From Halorubrum sp. Hd13 (GTDB lineage Archaea; Halobacteriota; Halobacteria; Halobacteriales; Haloferacaceae), in assembly GCF_002252755.1 (NCBI RefSeq), contig NZ_NHOY01000121.1, positions 1 to 64,000 on the forward strand: a DNA stretch of 64,000 bases. The letters are read 5' to 3'. Position 1 is the stretch's first letter. Each line of letters starts with the position of its first letter. This document shows positions 33,582 to 42,582 of this stretch, one piece after another. A model generated the notes under the pieces. The model had not been told where the DNA came from, did not search any database, and worked only from the letters and a program-made list of their open reading frames with translations. The translations under genes and the position numbers were made by a program.

Positions 33582-34883
33582 ATGTCACTGCCCGTCGAGG
33601 TCGTCTTCGGGATCTACCTCGGGATCATCACGGGGATCCTGCCCGCGCTGGTCTCCGGGGTGCTCGGATTCGTGTTCAAGTACGTCACCGGGGTGACAAT
33701 TCCCGGGCTCGGGGTCGTCGTCCTCGCGCTCGCGATCGCCGGCATCAACGGCGGCCTGCTCGCGCTCAACGACGAGACGATCCGCTCGTCCGAGCGCGCG
33801 CCGGCGGTCCTCACGGCCATCGTGGTGGTCCTGATGATCTCGCTGTACGCGCACGCCCAAGGGGACAAGCTCGGCGCCACCGTCCCGAAGCGGATCTCGC
33901 TCCAACAGCTCCGCGACCGGACCCTCTCGACGGACGTCGTCGAGCTGGTCGGCGGTCGGGGTCGGGTCACCGTCGACGTCGCCGGCGAGGTGAACGACAT
34001 GGAGGGGTACCCGCCGCTGCCGGCCGAGACCCGGGGCGCGATCGTCGACGGCGAGTGGACGTTCCCGGCCGACCTCCCGCTCGTCGAGCTTGAAGACCGG
34101 TTCGCGGAGCGGCTCCGGACCGAGCTCGACCTGGCTGACGTCGCCGTGCGGATCGACGAACGCGCCAACGCGACGGTGGCCGCGGCGCCGCCGACCGGAG
34201 CGCTGTCGAAGCGGGTCCCGGAGGGGAAGCGCGCGGTGTCGGTGCCGGCGCTCGTCCCGACCGGGATCGCCCGCGGCGATGTCGTGCGCGTGCTCGCGTC
34301 CGGCCTCAGCGTGGACGGGACCGTCCTGGCCGCGAGGACGAGCGGGAAGCCGGAGCCGGGCGCGGGGACGCCGGCGACCGGCGGCGGGCGGCCCGGAGAC
34401 GACCTCCCCGGGACCGATGCCGCGCGGAGCGACGGGGAGCCGCGCGGGGACGGCGGGCCGCGGACGGACGGCGGCGAGGCGCCCCCCGCCCCGACGACCG
34501 CGAGCGCGCCGACGACGACCGGGGGAGAGGGGCGAGTGACGGTCGCCGTCGAGCGGCCGGAGGCGAGCGCGCTCCTGCGCGCGGGTCGGGGGCGCGTCCT
34601 CGTCCTCTCCCGCGGCACCCGCCGGGAGTACGAGCTCACGACGCTGCTGCGCCGCGCGGGGAAGCGGTTCCGTAAGGTGTCCGTCGTCCCCGGCGGCCCG
34701 CTCGACGGCCACACCATCGGCGAGGTGGGCGTTCGGGAGGCGTACGACGTCGCGGTCCTCGCGGCGCGGCACGACTCGTGGAGTATCGCTCCCGGCGGCT
34801 CGCAGCGCCTCTCCGCCGAGGACGAACTGTTCGTCGTGGGGAGCCGCGACGCCCTCGACCGGTTCGCGGAGGCCGCGCGATGA
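33582..34883 (+). CDS. Membrane protein with TrkA-C domains, first of pair
   Basis: A 433-residue protein with three hydrophobic N-terminal helices, a mid-protein domain (about residues 95-250), a Gly/Pro/Asp/Thr-rich low-complexity linker (about 255-310) and a C-terminal TrkA-C-like domain (FRKVSVVPGGPLDGHTIGEVGVREAYDVAVLAA, then LSAEDELFVVGSRDALDRF). It has no pore filter of its own and may modulate transport of potassium or another ion. The ATG at 33582 is chosen over a GTG three codons upstream. Its stop codon overlaps the next ATG. Confidence 0.75.
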   Translation: MSLPVEVVFGIYLGIITGILPALVSGVLGFVFKYVTGVTIPGLGVVVLALAIAGINGGLLALNDETIRSSERAPAVLTAIVVVLMISLYAHAQGDKLGATVPKRISLQQLRDRTLSTDVVELVGGRGRVTVDVAGEVNDMEGYPPLPAETRGAIVDGEWTFPADLPLVELEDRFAERLRTELDLADVAVRIDERANATVAAAPPTGALSKRVPEGKRAVSVPALVPTGIARGDVVRVLASGLSVDGTVLAARTSGKPEPGAGTPATGGGRPGDDLPGTDAARSDGEPRGDGGPRTDGGEAPPAPTTASAPTTTGGEGRVTVAVERPEASALLRAGRGRVLVLSRGTRREYELTTLLRRAGKRFRKVSVVPGGPLDGHTIGEVGVREAYDVAVLAARHDSWSIAPGGSQRLSAEDELFVVGSRDALDRFAEAAR

Positions 34884-36220
34884 TCGCGGCGGCGACGGCG
34901 GCCGCGGCGACCGGCGCGGGTCACCAGGGATTCGTCGGCTTCCTCGTCGCCGTCGCACCCAAAGCCGCCGTCGCACCGCCGGTCGACGTCGGCTTCGCGC
35001 GCCCGCGGCAGGCGGCGGTCACTCTGGTCACCTTCGCGGTCCTCTCGGTCCTCGTCGCCGGCGCGGCGGCGCTGACGTACCGGTGGTACTTCCGCGACGA
35101 GATCCCAGAGGGGGTCACCGTCCTGCTCGGCGTCTCCGTCGTCGCGCTGTACCTCAACACGACCTCGCTCGGGGCGATCGCGGCCGGCGAGAGCCCGTCG
35201 CTGCTCGAACCGGAGAGCGTCTTCTTCAACGTCGTCTCGCTCGGCGTCGCGGCGGTGTTCGCACCGGGCGGCCGGTACGTCGGCGACCGGCTCGCGGTCG
35301 ACGTGTTCGCGCTCTCGGGGGCCAGACAGCTGGATGGCGAGCTGACCGGCATCGTCCGGGCCGTCGGCCGGTTCACGGCCGTCACGCTCCCGGTGGCCGA
35401 GGAGATCCGCGACATGGACACCTACGACCCGGTGTCGCCGGAGAAGAAGGCCGAGATGGCCGAGAAGACGCTGCTGTTCGCGCGGAAGCTCTCCGGCGAG
35501 GAGCTCCGCGAACGGCTCGTCGAGCGAGTGAAGACCGACCACGGCGTCGGCTACGTGGACGTCGACGTCACCGACGACGGCGCGGTCGAGTACTTCGCGG
35601 TCGGCTCCCGCGCGGCGGGGCTCGGACCGACGCTCGCGCCCGGATCCGCCGCGGTCGCCGTGGCCGCTGACCCGCCGAACAACGCGACGGCCGGCGACAC
35701 GGTCCAGCTGTGGCGCACCGATCCGGAGCCGAAGCGGGTCGCCACCGGCGAGCTCCGGGGCGTCGCCGGCGACGCGGCGACCGTCGCGCTCGACGAGTCC
35801 GACGCCGAGGGGCTCACCGAGGAGGAGTCGTATCGGATCGTGACGCTCCCGGCGGAGCCGCAGGCCGACCGGGAGTTCGCCTCGCTGCTCCGGAACGCCG
35901 ACGAGACGATGGCGGCGATCACGGTCGAGGCCGGCAGCGCCCTCGCCGAGAGCACCGTCGGCGACGTGGAGGTCGTCGTCGCCGCCGTCCGACCCGGGGA
36001 CGGGGCGGTACAGCCCATCCCGCGGCGCGGGTACGCCTTCGGCGCCGGCGATCTCGTGTATCTGGTCGGCCGACCCGACGCGCTCCGTCGGTTCGAGGCC
36101 GACGCCGGCGGAGAGAGGGCGGACCCGTCGGTCGTCACGGCGAACGACGGCGACGACGGCGACGGCGGGGACCGGGCCGACGCCGAGGCCGAACCGAGCG
36201 AAGGGACGCAACGCTCTTGA
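34880..36220 (+). CDS. Membrane protein with TrkA-C domain, second of pair
   Basis: A 446-residue relative of the preceding protein: N-terminal membrane helices (to about residue 130), a soluble centre and a C-terminal TrkA-C-like part (IPRRGYAFGAGDLVYLVGRPDALRRF), ending in an acidic tail. ATGA overlap with the upstream gene shows translational coupling, so the two may form a hetero-oligomer. The divergent potassium channel next door supports an ion-homeostasis role. Confidence 0.75.
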   Translation: MIAAATAAAATGAGHQGFVGFLVAVAPKAAVAPPVDVGFARPRQAAVTLVTFAVLSVLVAGAAALTYRWYFRDEIPEGVTVLLGVSVVALYLNTTSLGAIAAGESPSLLEPESVFFNVVSLGVAAVFAPGGRYVGDRLAVDVFALSGARQLDGELTGIVRAVGRFTAVTLPVAEEIRDMDTYDPVSPEKKAEMAEKTLLFARKLSGEELRERLVERVKTDHGVGYVDVDVTDDGAVEYFAVGSRAAGLGPTLAPGSAAVAVAADPPNNATAGDTVQLWRTDPEPKRVATGELRGVAGDAATVALDESDAEGLTEEESYRIVTLPAEPQADREFASLLRNADETMAAITVEAGSALAESTVGDVEVVVAAVRPGDGAVQPIPRRGYAFGAGDLVYLVGRPDALRRFEADAGGERADPSVVTANDGDDGDGGDRADAEAEPSEGTQRS

Positions 36221-36242
36221 GGCGTCCGTACGGGGTCAACGT

Positions 36243-36527
36243 ATGGAGTGGAAGCTGTTCGCGGACCTCTCGGAGATCGCCGGCGGCCGCACCGTCGAGG
36301 TAGAGGCGTCGCCGGGGGACACGGTCGGCGACGCGCTCGACGGCCTGCTCGACGCCCACCCCGACCTCCGAGAGCGCGTGCTCGAGGACGACTCGGTGGC
36401 CGACCACATCAACGTCCTCCGGAACGGGCGGAGCGTCCGCCACGACGAGGGGTTGGAGACGACGCTGGAGGAAGGCGACGAGCTGGCGCTGTTCCCGCCG
36501 GTGAGCGGGGGCTCGATCGGCCGGTAG
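36243..36527 (+). CDS. samp1: Ubiquitin-like small archaeal modifier SAMP1
   Basis: A 94-residue beta-grasp protein closely following haloarchaeal SAMP1 (MEWKLFADLSEIAGGRTVEVEA at the start, DHINVLRNG in the middle, LALFPPVSGG at the end). SAMP1 is activated by the E1-like UbaA, conjugated to lysines through its C-terminal diglycine, and supplies sulfur for molybdopterin. Here the reading frame continues four residues past the diglycine (SIGR) before TAG, so the glycine would be internal unless trimmed. It starts 22 bases after the TrkA-C gene. Confidence 0.88.
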   Translation: MEWKLFADLSEIAGGRTVEVEASPGDTVGDALDGLLDAHPDLRERVLEDDSVADHINVLRNGRSVRHDEGLETTLEEGDELALFPPVSGGSIGR

Positions 36528-36566
36528 ATCGGTCGTTTCAAACGGTCGCCCGTCGCATCAGTCGAC

Positions 36567-37682
36567 ATGAGCGACGGCCACGACGAGCACGGCGGAGACG
36601 GCCACGACGAGCACGGCGGAGACGGCCACGACGAGCACGGCGGAGACGGACACGACGAGCACGGCGGCGACCCGCCCCGAGAGGAGTTCCACGAGGACCC
36701 GGTCGGGCACACGCGGGCGACCGCCGACATGACGGTCGGCCAGCTGGTCGAGGGGTACGGCGACGCCGGGATCGGCGCGGCGTCGGTCAACGAGGCGGGC
36801 GACGTGCTGGCGGAGATGTTCGCGAACGAGGACTGCACGGTCTTCCTCTCGCTGGCCGGCGCGATGGTCCCGGCGGGGATGCGCCGGATCGTCTCCGACC
36901 TGATCCGCGACGGCTACGTCGACGCGCTGGTGACCACGGGCGCGAATCTCACCCACGACGCCATCGAGGCGATCGGCGGGAAACACCACCACGGCAGGAC
37001 TCACGACCCGGAGAAGAGCCTCCGCGAGCACGACGAGGGGCTCCGCGACGAGGGCGTCGACCGCATCTACAACGTCTACCTCCCGCAGGAGCACTTCGCG
37101 GCGTTCGAGGGCCACCTCCGCGAGGAGGTGTTCCCGGCGCTCGAGGCCGACCCGGACGCCGAGGGCGACGGCGCCGTCTCCATCGCCGACCTCGCGCGAG
37201 AGCTCGGTCGCGCGAACGCCGCGGTCAACGACCGCGACGACGTGGCCGAGGACCCAGGCGTCGCCGCCGCGGCCTACGAGTGCGACGTCCCCGTCTACTG
37301 CCCCGCTGTGCAGGACTCCGTGCTGGGACTGCAGGCGTGGATGTACGCGCAGACGGCCGACTTCACGCTCGACGCCCTCGCCGACATGACGGAGCTGACC
37401 GACCTCGCGTTCGAGGCCGACGACGCCGGCTGCCTGCTCGTCGGCGGCGGCGTCCCGAAGAACTTCACCCTCCAGACGATGCTCGTCACCCCGCGGGCGT
37501 ACGACTACGCCGTCCAGATAACGATGGACCCGGAGGCGACCGGCGGGCTCTCCGGCGCCACCCTCGAAGAGGCCCGGTCGTGGGGGAAGCTGGAGAAGGA
37601 CGCGCGCAACGCCTCCGTCTACGGCGACGCGACCGTCATGCTGCCGATGCTCGTCGCCGCCGCCCGCGAGCGCGTGGAGTAG
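36567..37682 (+). CDS. dys: Deoxyhypusine synthase
   Basis: A 371-residue enzyme transferring the aminobutyl group of spermidine (or, in archaea, possibly via agmatine) to a lysine of aIF5A. The NAD-binding parts (LAGAMVPAGMRR, ALVTTGANLTHD, GGGVPKNF) and the active-site lysine in SWGKLEKDA (Lys341) are present. Residues 4-35 are four exact or near-exact copies of GHDEHGGD, encoded by a 24-bp tandem repeat, a His/Asp-rich extension that is not part of the enzyme fold. It lies 39 bases after SAMP1. Confidence 0.93.
   Translation: MSDGHDEHGGDGHDEHGGDGHDEHGGDGHDEHGGDPPREEFHEDPVGHTRATADMTVGQLVEGYGDAGIGAASVNEAGDVLAEMFANEDCTVFLSLAGAMVPAGMRRIVSDLIRDGYVDALVTTGANLTHDAIEAIGGKHHHGRTHDPEKSLREHDEGLRDEGVDRIYNVYLPQEHFAAFEGHLREEVFPALEADPDAEGDGAVSIADLARELGRANAAVNDRDDVAEDPGVAAAAYECDVPVYCPAVQDSVLGLQAWMYAQTADFTLDALADMTELTDLAFEADDAGCLLVGGGVPKNFTLQTMLVTPRAYDYAVQITMDPEATGGLSGATLEEARSWGKLEKDARNASVYGDATVMLPMLVAAARERVE
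36576..36671. repeat. 24-bp tandem repeat in the deoxyhypusine synthase gene
   Basis: Four in-frame copies of a 24-base unit encoding GHDEHGGD. The first three are identical and the fourth has two changes. Confidence 0.95.
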
Positions 37683-37744
37683 TCACGACAAATAGTAATT
37701 ACATGTAATTAGATTTTTCACCCGGGAGCCACTGATCTGGCGTA

Positions 37745-37945
37745 ATGGCCGACTACACTACCATCTCGCTGCGGAAGGAGTTCGTCGCCGACGTCGAGGA
37801 GTACATCGAGGACGAGCCGTTCGGCTCCGTGAAGGAGTTCGTGAAACACGTCGTCGTCCAGGAGATGGAGTCGGACGACGAGATCAGCGAGGCGGAGGCC
37901 CGCCGGATCGGCAAGCGGCTCCGGGACCTGGGGTACGTGGACTGA
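37745..37945 (+). CDS. Ribbon-helix-helix-like small protein
   Basis: A 66-residue protein starting MADYTTISLRKEFVADVEEYI, which fits a short beta strand and first helix of a CopG-type fold, followed by SVKEFVKHVVVQEME and a C-terminal helix EAEARRIGKRLRDLGYVD. Widespread haloarchaeal relatives are annotated CopG/Arc-like. DNA binding is likely but unproven. Its stop overlaps the start of the next gene. A TATA-like AGTAATTACAT region lies upstream. Confidence 0.75.
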   Translation: MADYTTISLRKEFVADVEEYIEDEPFGSVKEFVKHVVVQEMESDDEISEAEARRIGKRLRDLGYVD

Positions 37946-38151
37946 TGAGCGTCGCCGACGGCGTTCCGGTCGACGTGCCCGAAGGCGTGTCGCGGGCGGA
38001 CGCGGTCCTCGCCGGCATGCCGCTGCTGTTCGCCGGCGGGTACGGCGCCGCGTCGGCGATGGTCGAGGGGTGGGTGGTCCCGACCGCCGCCGCGGCGCTG
38101 GCGTGCGCGCTGCTGATGCTCGACGCGCTCGTCCGGAACCCGCCTCAGTGA
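37945..38151 (+). CDS. Small two-span membrane protein
   Basis: A 68-residue protein with two hydrophobic helices (about residues 20-38 and 45-63) after an acidic N-terminus MSVADGVPVDVPEGV. It overlaps the RHH-like gene by one base and is probably co-expressed with it. No function is known. Confidence 0.7.
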   Translation: MSVADGVPVDVPEGVSRADAVLAGMPLLFAGGYGAASAMVEGWVVPTAAAALACALLMLDALVRNPPQ

Positions 38152-38173
38152 GCGGGGCACCGACGCCAGCCCG

Positions 38174-39208
38174 TTAGTTCCTCGGTTCCAGCCCGGCCGC
38201 CTCGGCCAGCAGCGCGTGCGATTCCAGCGCGTCGCCGTGGTCGGGGACTGCGTGCTGGATCATCACCTCGTCGACGCCGGCTCGGTCGGCCAGCTGTTCG
38301 AGGATCCCCGATATCGTCTCCGGACTCCCGGAGACCGACCGCGGCCACTCGTCGTCGTCGAGCGTCGCGGGCGTCGGCTCCGGGGCCTCGCCGAGCTCGT
38401 CGACCGCCTCAGCGACGGACGGCGTCGAGTCCCCGAGGTCGCCGCGGCGCATCCGCCGGAAGGTCGCCTCCGCGGGCGCTCGGCGACGGGCCGCGGCCGC
38501 GTCGGTCTCGGCGGCGACCGCGTTGACCGCGACCGTCCCCGTCGGCTCGTCTGGGCCGGCAGGGAGCGCGCCGGGCTCGAACGCCTCGCGGTAGGACGCG
38601 AACGCACGCTCCGCGAATCCGGGCCTGATGAACCCGGCGAAGCAGTACCGAAGCCCGAGTTTCCCGGCGATCTCGCCGCTCGCCGGGCTCGACCCGAGCA
38701 CCCACGGAACGGGGGGACCGTCCCCGGAGCGGGGGACGTCGAGGTCGGCGTACTCGTGGCCGTCGGGGTAGGCGTCGTAGAGGTGGCTCACGAGCGCGCG
38801 GACCCGTTCCTCGTGGTCCTCGTTCGGACTCTCGACGCGGCGGCTCGTCCCGAGCGCGCGGTCCGCGGCCGGCGGCCCGTTCGCTCGGCCGACGCCGACG
38901 TCGACGCGGCCCGGCGCGAGCCCGTCGAGCGTCCCGAACGACTCGGCGACTTTGAACGGGCTGTAGCGATTCAAGAGGACGGCCCCGCTGCCGAGCCGGA
39001 TCGCGTCGGTCGCCGCCGCGAGCCGTCCGAGGAGCACCTCCGGGGTCGTCCCCGCGAGGCGGTCGGTCCTGCCGTGGTGTTCGGCGACCCAGAAGCGCGA
39101 GTAGCCGAGCCGCTCCGCCTGCTCGGCGGCCGCGACCGTGTTCGCGAAGGCGTCGGCGGCGGTCCCGTCCGCGGGGACCGGAGAGAGGTCGACGACGGAG
39201 AGGTCCAT
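38174..39208 (-). CDS. LLM-class flavin-dependent oxidoreductase
   Basis: A 344-residue luciferase-like monooxygenase with a TIM-barrel fold: LSVVDLSPVPADGTAADAF, GYSRFWVAEHHGRTDRLAGTTPEVL (family signature FWxAEHH), RLGSGAVLLNRYSPFKVAESFGTLDGLAPGRVDVGVGR, and PWVLGSSPASGEIAGKLG. The electron donor is probably reduced FMN or F420. The substrate is unknown. It is convergent with the small membrane protein gene. Confidence 0.88.
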   Translation of the reverse strand: MDLSVVDLSPVPADGTAADAFANTVAAAEQAERLGYSRFWVAEHHGRTDRLAGTTPEVLLGRLAAATDAIRLGSGAVLLNRYSPFKVAESFGTLDGLAPGRVDVGVGRANGPPAADRALGTSRRVESPNEDHEERVRALVSHLYDAYPDGHEYADLDVPRSGDGPPVPWVLGSSPASGEIAGKLGLRYCFAGFIRPGFAERAFASYREAFEPGALPAGPDEPTGTVAVNAVAAETDAAAARRRAPAEATFRRMRRGDLGDSTPSVAEAVDELGEAPEPTPATLDDDEWPRSVSGSPETISGILEQLADRAGVDEVMIQHAVPDHGDALESHALLAEAAGLEPRN

Positions 39209-39339
39209 GCCACGGCTCGGCGACCGCCGGTAGTAAGCGTTCGGCCGGCGGCGGAATCGTGGGGGTCGGACGACCCGCCGCGACCGGACCCGACACTACG
39301 GGATTCGAGCGGAATGGAGAGATCGAGAAAGCGTCGTCG

Positions 39340-39516
39340 TCAGTTGTCGCCGGTCTTCGACTGCCACGCGTAGTCGCGGCGCTTCGCGGACTTACCGAAG
39401 CCGCAGGAGGAGCAGCGCTCCTTCTTGACGTGGTAGGACTTCTCGCCGCAGCGGCGGCACTTCACGTGAACCGTCTTGTTCTTCTTCCCCTGAGAGGGCG
39501 TTCCGGAGCCGGTCAT
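39340..39516 (-). CDS. rpl37e: 50S ribosomal protein L37e
   Basis: A 58-residue zinc-binding ribosomal protein: [14 protein letters not shown], then [21 protein letters not shown] with four zinc cysteines, and [14 protein letters not shown]. It belongs to the large subunit. It overlaps the upstream lsm gene by four bases (ATGA), a pairing widely conserved in archaea. Confidence 0.95.
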   Translation of the reverse strand: MTGSGTPSQGKKNKTVHVKCRRCGEKSYHVKKERCSSCGFGKSAKRRDYAWQSKTGDN

Positions 39517-39755
39517 GCTTTGATGGTGACGACGTTATCGCCGCGTATAATCGTTGTGTCTTCGATCGCGACGGCGAACTCCGCGTCGAGATCGTCGTCG
39601 ACGCGGTCGCCGACGTCGTCCTCCGGCTCGATGACGACGTTCATGTGCTGGTCGTAGCCGGCCAGCACTCCGTAGTAAGTCGTCCCGTCCTTCAGGTGTA
39701 CCGTCACCGGGTCCTCGAGCGACGCTTCGAGCACGTCGAGGGGTCGTCCACTCAT
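39513..39755 (-). CDS. Lsm/Sm-like RNA-binding protein
   Basis: An 80-residue Sm-fold protein. The Sm1 motif is [28 protein letters not shown] and Sm2 is [12 protein letters not shown]. Archaeal Lsm proteins form heptameric rings that bind U-rich RNA and small RNAs. Co-translated with L37e. A TATA box sits about 30 bases upstream (TTTTTATT on the coding strand, 39781-39788). Confidence 0.95.
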   Translation of the reverse strand: MSGRPLDVLEASLEDPVTVHLKDGTTYYGVLAGYDQHMNVVIEPEDDVGDRVDDDLDAEFAVAIEDTTIIRGDNVVTIKA

Positions 39756-39780
39756 TGTACGTATCGCCGCCCGTCGCGGT

Positions 39781-39788
39781 AATAAAAA
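39781..39788 (-). promoter_or_regulatory. TATA box of lsm-rpl37e
   Basis: The plus strand reads AATAAAAA; the coding strand has TTTTTATT about 30 bases before the lsm start codon. Confidence 0.6.
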
Positions 39789-39896
39789 TACCGGGACGCG
39801 AGGAGGACAGATCGGGGTGAAAACCCGTTCACGCCGGTCGAGACTGTCGGGTACCGCCGTGTTACCGGCCGTCGCGGTGGGCCCCGAACCCCGGTG

Positions 39897-39904
39897 TTTT
39901 TAAG
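39897..39904 (+). promoter_or_regulatory. Probable TATA box of the rnj operon
   Basis: TTTTTAAG is the best TATA-like site upstream of RNase J. It predicts a start near 39925-39930 and hence a leader of about 140 bases, unusual in haloarchaea. Confidence 0.4.
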
Positions 39905-39949
39905 ACGGGCTCCTGTATCTCGGGATACCACACTCCCGCGGGACACGGT

Positions 39950-39965
39950 GAGCCGACGTCGGCTC
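39950..39965. promoter_or_regulatory. 16-bp perfect palindrome in the rnj leader
   Basis: GAGCCGACGTCGGCTC is self-complementary. The GAGCC half can also pair with GGCTC at 39908-39912, so two alternative hairpins are possible. Confidence 0.6.
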
Positions 39966-40035
39966 GGCCGTAGCGGGGCCTCAACGACGCGCGGTCGGAC
40001 GTAGCGCTGACGGCTCCTTGCGGGGTTTCAGTGAT

Positions 40036-40054
40036 GAACGCCGTACAGGCGTTC
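40036..40054 (+). promoter_or_regulatory. Hairpin just before the RNase J start
   Basis: GAACGCC (40036-40042) and GGCGTTC (40048-40054) form a perfect seven-pair stem with a five-base loop, ending 14 bases before the ATG. It could limit ribosome access or be a processing site. Confidence 0.6.
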
Positions 40055-40068
40055 GATATACACAAACC

Positions 40069-41421
40069 ATGGAAATCGAAATTGCGACACTCGGCGGTTA
40101 CGAAGAGGTCGGTCGACAGATGACGGCGGTGCGAGCGGGCGACGACATCGTCATCTTCGACATGGGCCTGAACCTCAGTAAGGTCCTCATCCACGACAAC
40201 GTGGAGACCGAGAGCATGCACAGCCTCGACCTGATCGACATGGGCGCGATCCCGGACGACCGCGTCATGAGCGAGCTGGAGGGCGACGTCCAGGCGATCG
40301 TGCCCACCCACGGTCACCTCGACCACATCGCGGGCATCCCGAAGCTCGCGCACCGGTACGACGCCCCGATCGTCGGCTCCCCGTACACGATCGAACTGGT
40401 CAAACAGCAGATCGCCGACGAGGGGAAGTTCCAGGTCGACAACGACCTCGTGAAGATGAAGGCGGGCGGCACGATGGCCATCGGCGACTCCGAGCAGGTC
40501 GAGATGGAGTTCGTCAACGTCACGCACTCGATCATCGACGCCATCAACCCGGTCCTCCACACGCCCGAGGGCGCGATCGTCTACGGCCTCGACAAGCGGC
40601 TGGACCACACCCCCGTTATCGGCGACCCGATCGACATGGACCGGTTCCGCGAGATCGGCCGGCAGGACGAGGGCGTCCTCTGTTACATCGAGGACTGCAC
40701 GAACGCCGGCCGGAAGGGCCGGACCCCTTCCGAGTCGTACGCGAAGAAGCACGTCGAGGACACGCTGACCTCGATGGAAGACTACACGGGCGGGATCGTC
40801 GCCACGACGTTCTCCTCCCACATCGCCCGCGTGAAGACGCTCGTCGAGTACGCCCGCGAGATCGGCCGTCAGCCGGTCCTCCTCGGGCGCTCGATGGAGA
40901 AGTACTCCGGGACGGCCGAGCGGCTCGACTTCGTCGACTTCCAGGGCGACGTGGGCATGTACGGCCACCGGAAGTCCGTCGACCGCGCGTTCAAGCGGAT
41001 CATGAAGGAGGGGAAGGGGAACTTCCTCCCCATCGTGACGGGCCACCAGGGCGAGCCGCGCGCGATGCTCACCCGCATGGGCCGCGGCGAGACCCCGTAC
41101 GAAATCGACGACGGCGACAAGGTCGTCTTCAGCGCCAGCGTCATCCCGGAGCCCACCAACGAGGGCCAGCGCTACCAGAGCGAGCAGCTCCTCCGGATGC
41201 AGGGCGCTCGCCTCTACGACGACATCCACGTCTCCGGCCACCTCCGCGAGGAGGGGCATTACGAGATGCTGCAGGCGCTCCAGCCGCAGCACCTCATCCC
41301 CGGCCACCAGTCGCTGGAGGGCCGCTCGCCGTACGTGAGTCTCGCGAAGTCGCAGGGGTACAAGCTCGGTCGTGACATTCACGTCACGCAGAACGGGAGC
41401 GTCATCCAACTCGTCGAATGA
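40069..41421 (+). CDS. rnj: Ribonuclease J (beta-CASP metallo-hydrolase)
   Basis: A 450-residue beta-CASP enzyme, the archaeal 5'-3' exoribonuclease. The zinc motif [10 protein letters not shown] (His81, His83, Asp85, His86), a later [11 protein letters not shown] and [10 protein letters not shown], and the C-terminal [15 protein letters not shown] and LIPGH motifs are all present. The start [10 protein letters not shown] at 40069 is canonical; an open extension upstream runs into the leader. Its stop overlaps the GGPP synthase start by four bases. Leader hairpins suggest post-transcriptional control. Confidence 0.93.
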   Translation: MEIEIATLGGYEEVGRQMTAVRAGDDIVIFDMGLNLSKVLIHDNVETESMHSLDLIDMGAIPDDRVMSELEGDVQAIVPTHGHLDHIAGIPKLAHRYDAPIVGSPYTIELVKQQIADEGKFQVDNDLVKMKAGGTMAIGDSEQVEMEFVNVTHSIIDAINPVLHTPEGAIVYGLDKRLDHTPVIGDPIDMDRFREIGRQDEGVLCYIEDCTNAGRKGRTPSESYAKKHVEDTLTSMEDYTGGIVATTFSSHIARVKTLVEYAREIGRQPVLLGRSMEKYSGTAERLDFVDFQGDVGMYGHRKSVDRAFKRIMKEGKGNFLPIVTGHQGEPRAMLTRMGRGETPYEIDDGDKVVFSASVIPEPTNEGQRYQSEQLLRMQGARLYDDIHVSGHLREEGHYEMLQALQPQHLIPGHQSLEGRSPYVSLAKSQGYKLGRDIHVTQNGSVIQLVE

Positions 41422-42464
41422 CGAGCGAGACGAAGGAGGCGCGGGTGCTGGACGCCATCCGCGAGCGGCGTGAACTGGTCAACGCCGCTATCGACGAAGA
41501 GCTGCCGGTACAGCACCCGGAGCGCCTCTACGAGGCGACGCGGTACATCCTCGAGGCCGGCGGGAAGCGGCTGCGCCCGACGGTGGCGACGCTCGCCGCC
41601 GAGGCCGTCGCGGGCGTCGAGCCGATGAGCGCCGACTTCCGCGAGTTCGCCGCCCTCGACGGGACCGAAGTGGACGTGATGCGCGCGGCGGTCGCCATCG
41701 AGGTGATCCAGTCGTTCACCCTGATCCACGACGACATCATGGACGAGGACGACCTCCGGCGCGGCGTCCCCGCCGTCCACGAGCAGTACGACACGTCAAC
41801 GGCGATCCTCGCCGGCGACACGCTCTATTCGAAGGCCTTCGAGTTCATGACGGAGACGGGCGCGGCCCCGGAGAACGGGTTGGAGGCGATGCGGATGCTC
41901 GCGTCCACCTGCACGGAGATCTGCGAGGGACAGGCGCTCGACGTCTCGTTCGAGTCGCGCGACGATATCCTCCCCGAGGAGTACCTCGAGATGGTCGAGC
42001 TGAAGACCGCGGTCCTGTACGGGGCGTCGGCGGCGACGCCGGCGATCCTGCTCGGCGCCGCCGACGACGTCATCGACGCGCTGTACGAGTACGGGATCGA
42101 CTCGGGACGGGCGTTCCAGATCCAAGACGACGTGCTCGACCTGACCGTTCCCTCCGAGGAGCTGGGGAAACAGCGCGGCTCCGACCTCGTCGAGGGGAAG
42201 GAGACGCTGATCACCCTCCACGCGCGTCAAGAGGGCGTCGACGTCGACGGCCTCGTCGACGCCGACACCCCGGCCGAGGTCACGGAGTCGGCCATCGAGG
42301 ACGCGGTGGCCGCCTTGGAGGAGGCCGGCTCCATCGCGTACGCCCGCGAGACCGCGGAGGACCTCACCGCGCGGTCGAAAGAGCACCTCGAACTGCTTCC
42401 CGAGAGCGGCTCGCGGAGCCTCCTTGAGGACCTCGCGGACTACCTGATCGTCCGCGGCTACTGA
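41418..42464 (+). CDS. idsA: Polyprenyl (geranylgeranyl) diphosphate synthase
   Basis: A 348-residue trans-prenyl synthase making the C20 (or C25) chain of archaeal lipids. The first Asp-rich motif is [11 protein letters not shown] (from Asp105) and the second is [19 protein letters not shown] binds diphosphate. The pairing with RNase J by ATGA overlap is typical of haloarchaea. The length is normal. Confidence 0.93.
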   Translation: MTSETKEARVLDAIRERRELVNAAIDEELPVQHPERLYEATRYILEAGGKRLRPTVATLAAEAVAGVEPMSADFREFAALDGTEVDVMRAAVAIEVIQSFTLIHDDIMDEDDLRRGVPAVHEQYDTSTAILAGDTLYSKAFEFMTETGAAPENGLEAMRMLASTCTEICEGQALDVSFESRDDILPEEYLEMVELKTAVLYGASAATPAILLGAADDVIDALYEYGIDSGRAFQIQDDVLDLTVPSEELGKQRGSDLVEGKETLITLHARQEGVDVDGLVDADTPAEVTESAIEDAVAALEEAGSIAYARETAEDLTARSKEHLELLPESGSRSLLEDLADYLIVRGY

Positions 42465-42582
42465 GCGGACCGGGCGGAAAGCGAGTCGGACGGCCGCGAC
42501 CGGACCGCCGGCCGTCCGGCCACGATCCGGCGGCGTCCTCCGCAACGGACACCGCTTTATTCCCCGTCGCCTTCCTTCGACC

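Noticed and set aside
33614-36211. An 865-codon open frame opposite the two TrkA-C genes
   Set aside because: It is a composition shadow of G+C-rich coding DNA, rich in Arg and Pro with no domain. The genes on the other strand have clear motifs and coupling.
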